Part shown: piece after piece, positions 25,471 to 35,323 of the stretch
How the letters are laid out: each line of letters opens with the position of its first letter
Numbering within the stretch: position 1 is the first letter of the stretch
Origin: an uncultured Cellvibrionales bacterium
Lineage (GTDB): Bacteria > Pseudomonadota > Gammaproteobacteria > Pseudomonadales > Cellvibrionaceae
Assembly: GCA_913020115.1 (NCBI GenBank)
Contig: CAJWBQ010000020.1
Coordinates: forward strand, 25,851 to 89,850
Length of the DNA stretch: 64,000 bases
Direction of reading: 5' to 3'
Notes under the pieces: generated by a model
Database searches by the model: none
Seen by the model: the letters and a program-made list of their open reading frames with translations, nothing else
Told to the model about the DNA's origin: nothing
Translations under genes and position numbers: made by a program

Positions 25471-28446
25471 TCACGTAGTTGTACCACGCTCACGTTCAGT
25501 TGCAAGCTGGCGAGGCAAAATAATGTCGAATTTCGCGCCTCGTTGCTTAATTTTGTCCACTGGGCTCTCGATGCTCAGATGCCCGTTGTGGTCTTCAATA
25601 ATGCTGTAAACCATGGCCAGCCCTAGGCCTGTGCCCTCACCAGGGTCTTTTGTGGTGAAAAATGGCTCCAGGATACGTTCTTGCAGCTCTTCGCTAATAC
25701 CCTCACCTTCGTCGATAACACTGATAGTTACATGATTTTCGTCTGTGTTACTGGTGAGATAAATTGTGCTGTCTGCAGGGCTGGCGTCTCGGGCGTTCGA
25801 CAATAAATTGATAAACACTTGAATGAGGCGTTGTGTGTCACCGGGCACGATGGCATCGGCATCAATTTCGTTACTGAAAGCTACATCGTGCTTATCAAGT
25901 TGCAGTGAGAGTAGGTGTATCGCTTCATTGGCGCAGGTGGCTAAGTCCAGCATTTGAAAATCGTCTGGTCGCTGCTGGCCGCTGTGAGAAAAGCTCACTA
26001 AGGAGTGAACAATGCGGCTGACACGTTCGGTTTGGCTAAGAATCTGCGCCGCCGTATCGAGTATCTCGGGGTTGTCTGTCTCGTATTTCAGGTTTTGCAC
26101 TAGGCAGGCTATACCGGTGATGGGGTTGCCAATTTCGTGAGCAACTCCGGCGGCCAGTCGGCCAACGGATGCCAACCTTTCGCTGTGCACAAGCTCGCGT
26201 TCCAGCAGCTGGGTTTCAGTGACGTCCTCCAGCAGTATTACTTGGCCCGAGGTGATAGTGGCGTGGCCTTCAATATTGGCTTTGTGCAGGCTAACCCAAT
26301 GTGGACGTTCATTAAGTGTGATTTCACAATTGTGCGAGTGGGCTTGATCATCGTGGCTGAATTCACCAATCAAGCTCTGCCATGGTTGCGGCAAACTTCC
26401 TAGGTGTGAGCCCGTCACCTCTTCGCTGGGAATGCCTGTGAGTTGATGCATGGCGCGGTTCCACATTAACACCTCTAAGTCTTGACCTAGAGAGCAGGCC
26501 GCCATCGGCAGTTCTTCTAAAGTCTTGCGGTGGTAAAGGCGTAAATTGTTGAGTTCAGCCGCCATGCCGGTAAGGTGATTGCGGTATTGTGCTAGGCGGT
26601 TTTCGATAAAGTTAATGTCGGTGGTGCCAGATGCTTCCGGCAACTTGAAAGGAATATATTGGTCAACAATTTCACTGGCAATGGCGACACCCATCAGGCC
26701 TGCAAGGTTCGCTTCAATTTGATCTCGTAGACGTCGCAGGGCATAGGGGCGCCGCTCATTGTTACCGAGGTTTAAATCTTTCAGTGCGCGATTCACCTCA
26801 GTCTTGGCGCTGGTTTCACCTAGTGGGTTCTCTAGGCGTTGTTTAAATTCTTTTGCGGAGTGAACGTCTAGTACTAGGCGCATGGGCTGGCTGAGCTCAT
26901 CTTCGCCGCATAGGTCGGCGCTGTAGCGCTCTTCGTCTGATTGATCGCTGAGTAGTGAAACCACGGCAAAAGTCACCGTATTCAAGCCGAGTGATAACAG
27001 CGTGATCAAATTCCAGTGTTCGTGGCCTACGGGAATTACAAGCCCCAATGAGGGCAGGGCAAGGGCATTATTACCGCTGATCGCGGGCAGCAGTAGGCCG
27101 ATGGCCCAGATGGCGCCACCAACATTGAGGCCCGCCATAAGGCCTCGGCGATTGGCTTGAGGCCAATAGGCTACTGCAAAAATGCCAGGTAAAAATTGTA
27201 AGGTGCCAATAAAGGCCATCAAGGCCAGGTTGGTGAGGCCGTACTTGCCGCCCAGCAACTGGTAAAAACTGTAGCCGGCGGCAAAGATTAAAATAATGAG
27301 TATTCGGCGCAGTAAAACCAAATGACTGTATAGGTCGGGTTTTAAGCGCAGTCCAGCGAAGGGCAATAACCAGTGATTCAGTAGCATTGTGCTCATTGCC
27401 AAAGCTGTGGCCACTAAGGCGCCAGTAGCGGCAGAAAGACCGCCTACAAAAGCAAGAATCGTGAGGGTTGGCGAATTCAGCGCCATTGGAATACCGAGTG
27501 TGAAATATTGTGTGGGTAGCGCAATATTCAGTTCAAAGCCCGCCCAGAGGATGGGGAAAAGGGGCAGTGCCATTAACAGTAAAAATAGCGGAAAAGCCCA
27601 GCTTGCCGTGTGAGTTGATTCGCCGATAGGGTTTTCTACCACGCTCATATGAAAGATGTGGGGCATGGCGACTGCGGTCGCAATGAAGACCAATAGTAAT
27701 GTATGTGACGAGCGATCTTCCGATGCGCTGTAAAGTTGCTCAATTCGTTCGGGGTTGTTCGCCAACCACAGGTCTAGGCCGTCCAAACCGTCAAACACCC
27801 CATACACGGCTAGCAGGCCAATAGCGCAGAAAGCGCAAAGCTTAATTAGCGACTCAAATGCCATAGCCGTAATTAGGCCTCGGTGCTTTTCGCGATTGGA
27901 GCCAAATAGAATGGTAAAAATAGCCAGTACAGCGCAATACAATAAGGCCATCACCTCTTTGAAAGTGAAGCCAATATCGCTAAGTGGCAAGTTAGGTTTA
28001 CTGCTCAGAGTCAAAATATGCAGGGTATCTGCCACCGCCTGAATTTGCAGTGCGAGTAAGGGCAGTAAAGCCAAAAACATGAGTAGTGTCACCAAGCTGC
28101 CCGCTGCTTGGCTGTGATAGCGAAACACGAGAAGGTCGGCCAGCGAAGAGATTTGATAACGTTTCGCTAATTCTACTAAGGGTGCCAGCGCTACCGGGGC
28201 AAATAGGAAGAGTGCTCCTGTGCCTAAATAATAAGCCAACGCTCCGTAACCGTGTTGATTGGCAAGCTCAATCACACCATAAAACGACCAGGCGCTGGCA
28301 AAAACGCCCAGTGATAAGATATACGTGGCTGGGTGCCTCACTACTGCGTCGGGAATCCAGCCTTTGTCTGTACTGAAGGCAACCCCAAACATCACGAGCA
28401 GATACAGGATACAAATAAGTGCTATTTGGCCTAACTCAAAGCTCAT
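25471..28446 (-). CDS. cbrA: hybrid transporter-sensor histidine kinase CbrA
   Basis: 991 residues. N-terminal Na+/solute symporter-like domain of roughly 13 membrane segments (about 1-500), a linker, a PAS domain (about 640-740), HisKA with phospho-accepting His770 ([11 protein letters not shown]), then HATPase with N box ([11 protein letters not shown], about 880) and G boxes (DEGEGI about 912; [11 protein letters not shown]). In Pseudomonas CbrA both transports histidine and controls CbrB. The start overlaps the small upstream ORF by 11 nt, implying coupled translation. Confidence 0.95.
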   Translation of the reverse strand: MSFELGQIALICILYLLVMFGVAFSTDKGWIPDAVVRHPATYILSLGVFASAWSFYGVIELANQHGYGALAYYLGTGALFLFAPVALAPLVELAKRYQISSLADLLVFRYHSQAAGSLVTLLMFLALLPLLALQIQAVADTLHILTLSSKPNLPLSDIGFTFKEVMALLYCAVLAIFTILFGSNREKHRGLITAMAFESLIKLCAFCAIGLLAVYGVFDGLDGLDLWLANNPERIEQLYSASEDRSSHTLLLVFIATAVAMPHIFHMSVVENPIGESTHTASWAFPLFLLLMALPLFPILWAGFELNIALPTQYFTLGIPMALNSPTLTILAFVGGLSAATGALVATALAMSTMLLNHWLLPFAGLRLKPDLYSHLVLLRRILIILIFAAGYSFYQLLGGKYGLTNLALMAFIGTLQFLPGIFAVAYWPQANRRGLMAGLNVGGAIWAIGLLLPAISGNNALALPSLGLVIPVGHEHWNLITLLSLGLNTVTFAVVSLLSDQSDEERYSADLCGEDELSQPMRLVLDVHSAKEFKQRLENPLGETSAKTEVNRALKDLNLGNNERRPYALRRLRDQIEANLAGLMGVAIASEIVDQYIPFKLPEASGTTDINFIENRLAQYRNHLTGMAAELNNLRLYHRKTLEELPMAACSLGQDLEVLMWNRAMHQLTGIPSEEVTGSHLGSLPQPWQSLIGEFSHDDQAHSHNCEITLNERPHWVSLHKANIEGHATITSGQVILLEDVTETQLLERELVHSERLASVGRLAAGVAHEIGNPITGIACLVQNLKYETDNPEILDTAAQILSQTERVSRIVHSLVSFSHSGQQRPDDFQMLDLATCANEAIHLLSLQLDKHDVAFSNEIDADAIVPGDTQRLIQVFINLLSNARDASPADSTIYLTSNTDENHVTISVIDEGEGISEELQERILEPFFTTKDPGEGTGLGLAMVYSIIEDHNGHLSIESPVDKIKQRGAKFDIILPRQLATERERGTTT

Positions 28447-28612
28447 GTTTTTTTCGGCGCCCAGAGATTAAAAAAGCCAGCACAATGACGATTGCCCAAA
28501 CTAAATAGGGCCTGTACCAAGATCCATAAGGGTTGAGAATCCAGCTGAGTAGTGTTGGCGAGAAAACATAAGCCATAACCAGCAGCAAAATGATCGAACG
28601 TTGATTATTCAT
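28436..28612 (-). CDS. CbrX-like small membrane protein
   Basis: 58 residues starting at ATG 28612 (MNNQRSI), two hydrophobic segments (about 5-22 and 33-52) and a basic tail GRRKKHEL. It overlaps the gluQ stop by 8 nt and the cbrA start by 11 nt, a tight gluQ-X-cbrA translational chain. Pseudomonas has a similarly placed small ORF (cbrX/PA4724.1) upstream of cbrA. Function unknown; probably couples or tunes cbrA expression. Confidence 0.8.
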   Translation of the reverse strand: MNNQRSIILLLVMAYVFSPTLLSWILNPYGSWYRPYLVWAIVIVLAFLISGRRKKHEL

Positions 28613-29570
28613 AGAAACCGTCTCGTAGCCCCTCGGCGGGCAAACCAAGTCTGGCAGGAATCAACCCTGGCTGCCAGTGGTTGCTTGCCCAGTCCAGAAT
28701 GTCGCTAACCCCGGTGTTCAGCAAACTCCGTGGGGGTGCTTGCTGTAAGAACTTCAATGCCTCCCACAGATTATGACTGGCTTTCTTGCCGTCAATGGGG
28801 GGCGCCAGATTCTGCTTGCTTAATTTTTGCCCCTGCTCATTCATCGCCACAGGGATGTGCCCAAATACTGGTGGCTTTGCTCCGAGTAAGGTAAATAAGT
28901 AGCACTGTCTAGGGCTCGAATCCAGCAGATCACTGCCGCGAATAATATGGGTGATGCCCTGGAAAATATCATCGGCTACTACCGCCAGCTGGTAAGCCGT
29001 AAGGCCGTCCTTGCGATGAATAATAAAATCGCCTACTTCTTGTGCTAAATCCTGACCATAGGGCCCTTGGAAGAGATCTGTGAAACTGCCGGCTGATATC
29101 AGCGTCGAATTATCCAGAGCGCAGTCAAGCCTTAGTCGAACCGCGTGAGGGCTTGTCACTGCCTCTTTGTGCCTGCAGTGACCATCATAAACCCCCATCA
29201 GAGAGTTGATTCGAGCTCGATTGCAGTCGCAGGTGTAAGCTTTTTGCGTTGATAGAAGTAGATCAATGAGGGCCTTATAGGCGTCTAGGCGTTCACTCTG
29301 ATAGAGAATTTCGCCATCCCAGTTTAGGCCGTGATCTTGCAGTGATTGCAAAATACTCTCCGCAGCGCCGGGTATTTCTCTCGGTGGGTCCAAATCTTCC
29401 ATGCGAACGAGCCATAGCCCTTGGTTGACTCGGGCGTCGATATAGCTGGCAAGAGCGCTGAGCAGGGAGCCAAAGTGAAGTGGACCAGTAGGGGAGGGAG
29501 CAAAACGCCCGATATAAGAAGCTTTTTGATCAGCCATCATGCTGTCAGTGACGGCGGCTTGTGGCGACAT
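28605..29570 (-). CDS. gluQ: glutamyl-Q tRNA(Asp) synthetase
   Basis: 321 residues; a GluRS-like catalytic core without anticodon-binding domain. HIGH-like motif PSPTGPLHFGSLL, KMSKS-like GQKLSKQN, and a zinc-binding Cys/His cluster (YTCDCNRARI...GHCRHK). Attaches glutamate to queuosine of tRNA-Asp. ATG 29570 has AAGGA 10 nt upstream; ATG 29540/29537 closer to the core are alternatives. Downstream of dksA, as in Pseudomonas and E. coli. Confidence 0.93.
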   Translation of the reverse strand: MSPQAAVTDSMMADQKASYIGRFAPSPTGPLHFGSLLSALASYIDARVNQGLWLVRMEDLDPPREIPGAAESILQSLQDHGLNWDGEILYQSERLDAYKALIDLLLSTQKAYTCDCNRARINSLMGVYDGHCRHKEAVTSPHAVRLRLDCALDNSTLISAGSFTDLFQGPYGQDLAQEVGDFIIHRKDGLTAYQLAVVADDIFQGITHIIRGSDLLDSSPRQCYLFTLLGAKPPVFGHIPVAMNEQGQKLSKQNLAPPIDGKKASHNLWEALKFLQQAPPRSLLNTGVSDILDWASNHWQPGLIPARLGLPAEGLRDGFYE

Positions 29571-29670
29571 GGAACTTCAGTCCTTGGCTCGCTGCGCAGA
29601 GGAGAAGGGGGGCAGGGGCAGGCCCTAAAGCTTGGCTAGGTCGGCTAAACGCGCCGACCTAAATTCTGCA

Positions 29671-30114
29671 TTACCCGCCGACTTGCTTCTCTTTGATTTC
29701 ATCCAGCGTTTTACAGTCCACGCACAGAGTTGCTGTAGGGCGTGCTTCAAGCCGGCGTATGCCAATCTCTACACCGCAGGCGTCGCAGTAACCGTATTCA
29801 TCAGTTTCCAAGAGCTCAGTAGTGCTATCAATCTTCTTAATCAACTTGCGCTCACGGTCGCGGGTGCGAAGCTCAATGCTGAACTCCTCTTCTTGGCTGG
29901 CGCGATCTGCTGGGTCTGGGAAATTGGCCGCTTCGTCCTTCATGTGGCTCATCGTGCGGTCAACTTCTTCCATCAATTCGTTTTTCCAGGCAAGCAGTAG
30001 GCCTCTAAAATGTTCTTTCTGCTCATCATTCATGTACTCTTCGCCTTTCTTCTCTTTATATGGGATAAAATCCCGAGCGGAGGAAGAGCTGTTTTTACTA
30101 GAGTTTGTGGGCAT
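29671..30114 (-). CDS. dksA: RNA polymerase-binding transcription factor DksA
   Basis: 147 residues from ATG 30114 (MPTNSSK), behind AAGGTCGGAACA. Coiled-coil domain with tip [12 protein letters not shown] and C-terminal four-cysteine zinc finger (YCDACG...LCVDCK). Acts with ppGpp in the secondary channel of RNA polymerase to reset rRNA and amino acid promoters. The Ser-rich N-terminal 20 residues vary among relatives. Precedes gluQ by about 100 bp; a weak hairpin AGGTCGGC-N7-GCCGACCT (29638-29660) lies between them. Confidence 0.95.
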   Translation of the reverse strand: MPTNSSKNSSSSARDFIPYKEKKGEEYMNDEQKEHFRGLLLAWKNELMEEVDRTMSHMKDEAANFPDPADRASQEEEFSIELRTRDRERKLIKKIDSTTELLETDEYGYCDACGVEIGIRRLEARPTATLCVDCKTLDEIKEKQVGG

Positions 30115-30298
30115 TGTTCCGACCTTGTAGTGACCTATTGTAACTTCTCGATGAACCAATATTGGGGCAGTCACCCAGTAATTCAAGGGCAATCACTCCA
30201 AAAAACGGGAAGCTATCAGATCTGTTTGTTAGGCGCTAGTAGTTTTTAGCTTTAGCCTCCCTTTATATCGTTAAAACCGCAGAAAGGTAAGAAAAAGA

Positions 30299-31003
30299 AT
30301 GAAGTTTCAGCCTTCCCTAGCGCAGGGAACACTATTAAAGCGTTATAAGCGCTTTTTGGCGGACATCCGCTGTGCCGATGGTCGTGAAATAACCGTGCAC
30401 TGTCCCAACACCGGCTCAATGAAGCATTGCTTGGCGGAAAATTCGCCTTGCTGGTACTCCCAGTCGGACAATCCCAAGCGCAAGTACCCCCATACGTGGG
30501 AAATAGCGACAACACCCGCGGGGGACTTGGCCGGTATCAATACCTCTCGTTCCAATGCCTTGGTTGTTGAAGCGATCAAGTCGGGGTGCGTTACAGAGTT
30601 GCAGGGCTATGAAAACTTGGCAACGGAGGTGCGTTACGGAGAGGAACGCTCTCGTATTGATATATTATTGAGCAAAGGCAATGAAGCTTGTTACGTCGAA
30701 GTGAAAAACGTCACTATGGCCCTTGGGGATGGTTTAGGTTTGTTTCCAGACTCGGTGAGTGCTCGAGGTGCAAAGCATTTGCGCGAATTGATGTTGATGC
30801 GTGAAAACGGGCATCGCGCTGTTCTATTTTACTGTGTGCAGCATACCGGTATTCAGCGGGTGAGCCCGGCATCAGATATTGACCCTGTTTATGCAAATAC
30901 CTTAGCTAAGGCTATTGATGCGGGGGTTGAAGTGCTGGCCTATGGTGCGAATATCTCATCCCGCGAAATAGTATTGCAGCGCGCGCTGCCTTTTATTTTG
31001 TGA
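30299..31003 (+). CDS. sfsA: SfsA family DNA-binding/sugar fermentation stimulation protein
   Basis: 234 residues. Conserved pattern: LLKRYKRFLADI, VHCPNTGSMK, RSNALVVEAI, the nuclease-like D/E-x-K segment ERSRIDILLSKG...CYVEVKNVTM and FPDSVSARGAKHL. Homologues are annotated as regulators of maltose use, though the fold is nuclease-like. Divergent from dksA (184 bp), an arrangement common in gammaproteobacteria. RBS AGAAAGG. Confidence 0.93.
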   Translation: MKFQPSLAQGTLLKRYKRFLADIRCADGREITVHCPNTGSMKHCLAENSPCWYSQSDNPKRKYPHTWEIATTPAGDLAGINTSRSNALVVEAIKSGCVTELQGYENLATEVRYGEERSRIDILLSKGNEACYVEVKNVTMALGDGLGLFPDSVSARGAKHLRELMLMRENGHRAVLFYCVQHTGIQRVSPASDIDPVYANTLAKAIDAGVEVLAYGANISSREIVLQRALPFIL

Positions 31004-31015
31004 ATCAGATTATTG

Positions 31016-31345
31016 TTATGCGGCGATGAAGATGGCGTCGTCGCGCTCGACAAATTCCACGGAACTCAGCGCTTGACCCAAGCAGGGGCCCGCAACACAG
31101 CGGCCACCGTCAATCGTGAATAGTGCGCCGTGACTTGCGCATTGAATCAATTCGCCATCGCCGTCTAAAAATTGGTTTTCGAGCCAGTCGAGCGGAGAGC
31201 CAAGATGCGGACATTGATTGCGGTAGATAAAAACCTGTCCGCCTTTTTTAACCGCAAAAACAGCTTCACCGTCGTCATAACTGGATTTTGAGCAACCCTC
31301 TTCCAGTTCGCTTAGGGTGAAAACTTTCCGTTTAAGCTCGGCCAT
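31016..31345 (-). CDS. Rieske [2Fe-2S] ferredoxin-like protein
   Basis: 109 residues with both cluster-binding motifs: CPHLGSPLDW (C-x-H) and CASHGALF (C-x2-H). No signal peptide, so a cytoplasmic Rieske ferredoxin or nitrite-reductase-small-subunit-like protein. No oxygenase gene nearby; partner unknown. Convergent with sfsA (12 bp). Confidence 0.88.
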   Translation of the reverse strand: MAELKRKVFTLSELEEGCSKSSYDDGEAVFAVKKGGQVFIYRNQCPHLGSPLDWLENQFLDGDGELIQCASHGALFTIDGGRCVAGPCLGQALSSVEFVERDDAIFIAA

Positions 31346-31462
31346 GAATCGTATGTCCAGATGATCTGCGGGCGCAGGGGGTTGTTGTCACAATACTATT
31401 AAGGGGCAAATCGAAGAGAATACGGCCGCGCGCAGATTTATCTTGTGCTAAATGAGCGCGCA

Positions 31463-31744
31463 TTAGGGTTCGATTGTCATGTTTTCTTGTGTGGCCTCTT
31501 GCACGAGCTGCTCTTTAAGATCGAGAGCAAGCTCATTCCAGTGGAGATCTAGCAGGGCGCCTTCAAGTGCGTATAACATCACTTTTGAGACGTTGATTCC
31601 TCGCCCCTTTATACGTCGGTAAGCTTCGACAGAACCTATTTCTTTGAGATCACTATAGGTGTTGATTCCAATTGCATGCAGTATATTCACTGAAGCCATG
31701 CCCAAATTTTTTAATTGGAGTAATTCATTGTGACTTGAGGTCAA
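31463..31744 (-). CDS. TfoX C-terminal domain protein
   Basis: 93 residues starting at TTG 31744, supported by the strong RBS AAGGAG 9 nt upstream; ATG 31699 would cut conserved sequence. Helical TfoX_C pattern: LKNLGMASVNILHAIGINTYSDLKEIGSVEAYRRIK...VMLYALEGALLDLHWNEL. Full TfoX/Sxy competence regulators have an extra N-terminal domain absent here; the stand-alone C-domain resembles helix-hairpin-helix proteins. Role in competence is not demonstrated. Confidence 0.85.
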   Translation of the reverse strand: MTSSHNELLQLKNLGMASVNILHAIGINTYSDLKEIGSVEAYRRIKGRGINVSKVMLYALEGALLDLHWNELALDLKEQLVQEATQENMTIEP

Positions 31745-31852
31745 TATCCAAAGCTCCTTGCAGATTTATCATTATATTTATTAGAGCTGTAGGTGCTCTC
31801 TGTAATAGCTGTCACTTATAATACATACTTGCGACGGAGGCGCAAACTTAAA

Positions 31853-32557
31853 ATGAATAGAAACATGGAACTTAGTGGTCAGTCTTGTGAACACTTGCTT
31901 TGGCATCCTGAAGAGGCTCATCAGCTCCACCGTGACGCACTGTCAGACTATTGTCAGCTGCAGGCTGCAGCCTTGACGGATGGCATCGAATTACGCATTG
32001 CCAGCGCCTTTCGGGATTTTGACCGGCAGCTTGCGATTTGGAATGCAAAGGCGACTGGTTTGCGGCCTGTGTTCAGCGATGGTGGACAAGCCCTGAACCT
32101 AGCTTCACTGAGCGATAAGGAAAAAGTCTACGCCATCTTGCGTTGGTCTGCGCTACCTGGAGCTTCTCGGCACCACTGGGGTACAGACATTGATGTGTAT
32201 GATGCCGCGGCGATTGGCGAGGAGTATACTGTGCAGCTGACTCAAGATGAGTATGATCAGGGCGGAGCCTTTTATCCCTTGCACGAATGGTTATTGAATG
32301 CCATGGATACAGGTCGAAGCAGAGGGTTTTTCCAGCCCTATGCACAAGACCGTGGGGGTGTTGCTCCTGAGCCGTGGCACATCAGTCACCGGCCTAGTGC
32401 AGGGCACTACGAACAGCATTTTTGTCGGGACTGGCTTGAATCTGTGATTGTGGGGTCCCACATAGAACTTAAAGCTGAAATTGTAGATAACCTAGACGAC
32501 ATTCTTCGGCGGTTTGTGGACTTGCCTAAAGAATCATTGAGTGAGAAAGGAGGTTAG
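31853..32557 (+). CDS. M15 family (VanY-like) D-Ala-D-Ala carboxypeptidase
   Basis: 234 residues from ATG 31853; GGAGG lies 12 nt upstream, so ATG 31865 is also possible. Zinc-binding residues: SRHHWGTDIDV (H-x6-D) and EPWHISHRP (E and H). There is no signal peptide in either start choice, unusual for an enzyme acting on periplasmic peptide stems, unless exported otherwise or working on recycled peptides. The last codons contain the cysE RBS. Confidence 0.85.
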   Translation: MNRNMELSGQSCEHLLWHPEEAHQLHRDALSDYCQLQAAALTDGIELRIASAFRDFDRQLAIWNAKATGLRPVFSDGGQALNLASLSDKEKVYAILRWSALPGASRHHWGTDIDVYDAAAIGEEYTVQLTQDEYDQGGAFYPLHEWLLNAMDTGRSRGFFQPYAQDRGGVAPEPWHISHRPSAGHYEQHFCRDWLESVIVGSHIELKAEIVDNLDDILRRFVDLPKESLSEKGG

Positions 32558-32558
32558 T

Positions 32559-33362
32559 GTGCAAGAAGGGCACTTAGAGCAAAATTTGAGTGATGTTTGG
32601 CCGATGCTTCGTGAGGAATCTCGTTCGGCGAGTATGAACGAGCCCATGCTGGCGAGTTTTTATCATGCCTCGATTTTAAATCACAGCAGCTTTAGGGCCG
32701 CTATTAGTTTCCATCTGGCGAATAAATTAGACAGTCAAGCGGTGCCCTCGATGTTAATTCGACAGGTTTTTGAAGAGGCGATGCTGGCTGACCCTTCAAT
32801 TGAATCAGCGATGGTGGCTGATATTTTTGCCTATCGTGATCGCGACCCTGCTTGCGATAAATACAGCATGCCATTTTTGTACTACAAGGGTTTTCACGCC
32901 TTGCAGGCTTATCGCGTCGCCCATTGGTTGTGGCGAGCTGAGCGAGAGTCCTTGGCTTTATATCTGCAAAACCTCATTGCCGAAGTATTTGGTGTAGATA
33001 TTCACCCTGGCGCCCAAATCGGACATGGCATTATGATTGATCACGCCAATGGCGTGGTAGTGGGTGAGACGGCGATTATAGAAGACAATGTTTCTATGCT
33101 GCACTCTGTGACACTGGGGGGAAGCGGTTGCGGCACTGGGCAGCGTCACCCGAAAATCCGGCAGGGTGTATTAATCAGTGCTGGCGCTAAAATTCTCGGC
33201 GATATTGAGGTAGGAGAGGGCGCGAAAGTAGGCGCCGGGAGTGTAGTTTTAGAATCTGTTGCGGCGCATACAACCGTGGCGGGAGTGCCCGCGAAGGTGG
33301 TGGGGCGGCCAAAAGCGGCACAGCCGGCATTAGAAATGGATCATCGGCTAGGCGATCAATAG
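32559..33362 (+). CDS. cysE: serine O-acetyltransferase
   Basis: 267 residues from GTG 32559, one base after the preceding stop and 5 nt after AAAGGAGG; the upstream GTG at 32541 would bury this RBS. N-terminal SAT helices (LREESRSASMNEPMLASFYHASIL) and left-handed beta-helix hexapeptide repeats (VDIHPGAQIGHGIMIDHANGVVVGET, with catalytic His and Asp) are complete. Makes O-acetylserine for cysteine synthesis. Translation appears coupled to the M15 peptidase gene. Confidence 0.94.
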   Translation: MQEGHLEQNLSDVWPMLREESRSASMNEPMLASFYHASILNHSSFRAAISFHLANKLDSQAVPSMLIRQVFEEAMLADPSIESAMVADIFAYRDRDPACDKYSMPFLYYKGFHALQAYRVAHWLWRAERESLALYLQNLIAEVFGVDIHPGAQIGHGIMIDHANGVVVGETAIIEDNVSMLHSVTLGGSGCGTGQRHPKIRQGVLISAGAKILGDIEVGEGAKVGAGSVVLESVAAHTTVAGVPAKVVGRPKAAQPALEMDHRLGDQ

Positions 33363-33473
33363 AGTTTTCGGTCTTAATCAAGTTAATTTAGTTGGACTGT
33401 AGGCAGTAAACCCACAATAATTACCTTAATAGTGCTTCGACGAAATTGAGATTAGGAAAAGGATTAGGTTTAC

Positions 33474-34508
33474 ATGGCCGGAAGTAAAGGAATGGAGCAG
33501 GCGACAAAGTGGATGCGCTTGGCTACGTCGAAGATGCAGTTGCTGGATGTGGAGCCGTCACCACACAATTACGCGGTCTTTTTTCAATATTTTGCGGCAT
33601 TACAACCCTTAAAAAATGAGTTGGATCGGCTTCTGGGTAAGCAGGTGGTATTTACTCCAGAGGTGTGCGAAGAGTTATATGTACGTCATTTAGAAAAAGA
33701 TTCTGGAAAGTTAAGGGAAGTGAAAGAGGCGATTCGAGCGCTAATTGCTCAAATGGGCGCCCAGCTCAAAGACTTAGTGTCTGACATGAACGGCTACGAT
33801 AAAACTTTAGCGGCCTGTGAAGCTTCATTGGCAGGGACGGATGAGGGACTCGAACTAGAGTCATTGAAAGAGCTTGTGAGCACTCTGCTTACAGAAACTC
33901 GTCATGCGAGGGACACTTGCCAGGCCAGTAGTGAAGTGGTGGGGCAATTAAATGCGGAAATAGAAAGCCTGCGCAGTGCCATTGAGCAAATGTCGGAAGA
34001 AGTTTTAGAGGATGCACTGACCGGTATTGGCAATCGTCGTGCATTTGATTTGGAGCTTGGCAAAATGCTATCGCCTGCGAATGCAGACGGTGGTGATTTT
34101 TGTTTGCTGCTTTTGGATATTGATAATTTTAAAGCATTTAACGATGAGCATGGCCACTTAGTGGGTGACATGGTGCTTCGTTATGTGGCGCAAATGATTA
34201 AGCGCGGTGTAAAAGGCCGAGATGTTGTTACGCGTTATGGCGGCGAAGAGTTCGGGGTGATTTTGCCTCGCACTGGCTATGATGGCGGCATGTCGGTCGC
34301 TCATGCAATTACCGACACGGTGGCTAATCAAGCCTTGACGGTGGGCAAAGACAAGCGCTCTGTAGGTAAAGTGACGCTTTCGGTTGGTTTAAGTTTGTAT
34401 TGTGCAGGCGACACTACAACGTCCATTATCAGTCGCGCCGACCAATCCCTGTATGCGGCGAAGGCCAGAGGACGTAATATTGTAGTAGGTGAAAAGGCTC
34501 TGTTATGA
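33474..34508 (+). CDS. GGDEF diguanylate cyclase
   Basis: 344 residues. N-terminal helical domain of about 160 residues with coiled-coil character, no membrane segment, followed by a GGDEF domain with active-site GGEEF at 256-260 and LLLDIDNFKAFNDEHGH. The inhibitory I-site would be KGRD instead of RxxD, so product inhibition may be lost. Should make cyclic di-GMP. The stop overlaps the ATG of the next gene (ATGA), so the two are probably functionally tied. Confidence 0.9.
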   Translation: MAGSKGMEQATKWMRLATSKMQLLDVEPSPHNYAVFFQYFAALQPLKNELDRLLGKQVVFTPEVCEELYVRHLEKDSGKLREVKEAIRALIAQMGAQLKDLVSDMNGYDKTLAACEASLAGTDEGLELESLKELVSTLLTETRHARDTCQASSEVVGQLNAEIESLRSAIEQMSEEVLEDALTGIGNRRAFDLELGKMLSPANADGGDFCLLLLDIDNFKAFNDEHGHLVGDMVLRYVAQMIKRGVKGRDVVTRYGGEEFGVILPRTGYDGGMSVAHAITDTVANQALTVGKDKRSVGKVTLSVGLSLYCAGDTTTSIISRADQSLYAAKARGRNIVVGEKALL

Positions 34509-35269
34509 CTGAACCCTTGTTTGACATCATTTTCCGCGGCGATATAGTGCTCGGGCATCAAATTGCCGATGTTAAACTTCACTTACAGCATTTGTTTAAA
34601 GTAGACGCCCGCAAGATAGACGCTTTATTCACAGGCGGGGCCACGCCCTTAAAGCGCAATGTCAATGACGTTAATGCGCAGAAATATAAACTGGCGTTGG
34701 AAAAAGCAGGGGCCAAAGTTGAAATTAAGGCGGCGGGCGCTACTGCTCAAGCGCCTCGCTCTAGAGCAAAGCCCCGGCCAGTTGGGCGCCCCATTAGCCA
34801 AGCTGCGGAGAAAAGTGCCCCGCAGCCTGTTGAGTCTTCATCCTCAGAGTTAAGCATCCTTCCCCTGTCAGCATTTGAGCCGAATTCAAAACCTGAAGTG
34901 AGTCCGGTTGAAGTTCCCGACTTGGGTGTCGCGCCAGTAGGTGAGAGTTTGCTGCAAGACACGGAGCGCTCAAATGTTGAAGTGCGTAACGTTGATGTTT
35001 CTGCTTTGTCAGTGCGTGAGGCTGAAGGTGAGCTGCTTGATGAGGCAGAAAGGTCCACGGTAGAAGCTTTGGAATTTGATCTAAGTGATCTGGAGCTCGC
35101 TCAGGCGGGCGAAGACTTGTTGCGGGCAGAAGAGCGCGCGGTAGTGCCAGAAGTGGATATTAATGTTGGCGGTATGGACTTGGCGCCAGCCGGCAGCGAC
35201 ATGGGTCAAAAACCCTCTGAGCCACCACCCCCTGCACCCGATACCAGCAATATAAGCCTGGCTGAGTAA
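34505..35269 (+). CDS. hypothetical acidic protein coupled to the diguanylate cyclase
   Basis: 254 residues. The first about 75 residues form a compact-looking domain (FDIIFRGDIVLGHQIADVKLHLQHLFKV..., ALEKAGAKVEIK) that I do not recognise by name; the rest is a low-complexity Pro/Glu/Ser-rich tail with four related acidic blocks around ERSNVEVRNVDVS, ERSTVEALEFDLS and ERAVVPEVDIN. No membrane segment. Overlaps the GGDEF gene by 4 nt. Function unknown. Confidence 0.75.
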   Translation: MTEPLFDIIFRGDIVLGHQIADVKLHLQHLFKVDARKIDALFTGGATPLKRNVNDVNAQKYKLALEKAGAKVEIKAAGATAQAPRSRAKPRPVGRPISQAAEKSAPQPVESSSSELSILPLSAFEPNSKPEVSPVEVPDLGVAPVGESLLQDTERSNVEVRNVDVSALSVREAEGELLDEAERSTVEALEFDLSDLELAQAGEDLLRAEERAVVPEVDINVGGMDLAPAGSDMGQKPSEPPPPAPDTSNISLAE

Positions 35270-35276
35270 GTAATAA

Positions 35277-35298
35277 GGGCCTCATTTTACTGAAGCCC
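35277..35298. terminator. weak bidirectional hairpin between convergent genes
   Basis: GGGCCTCA-TTTTAC-TGAAGCCC, 7 of 8 pairs, between the acidic protein gene and ppa. No long T tract. Confidence 0.4.
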
Positions 35299-35323
35299 TC
35301 ATCGGCAAGCGCTAAGCAAAGAT

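Noticed and set aside
29632..30000. 122-codon plus-strand frame across dksA
   Set aside because: Antisense shadow of the conserved dksA gene.
31463..31744. Full TfoX competence regulator
   Set aside because: Only the C-terminal domain is present and no N-terminal partner lies next to it.
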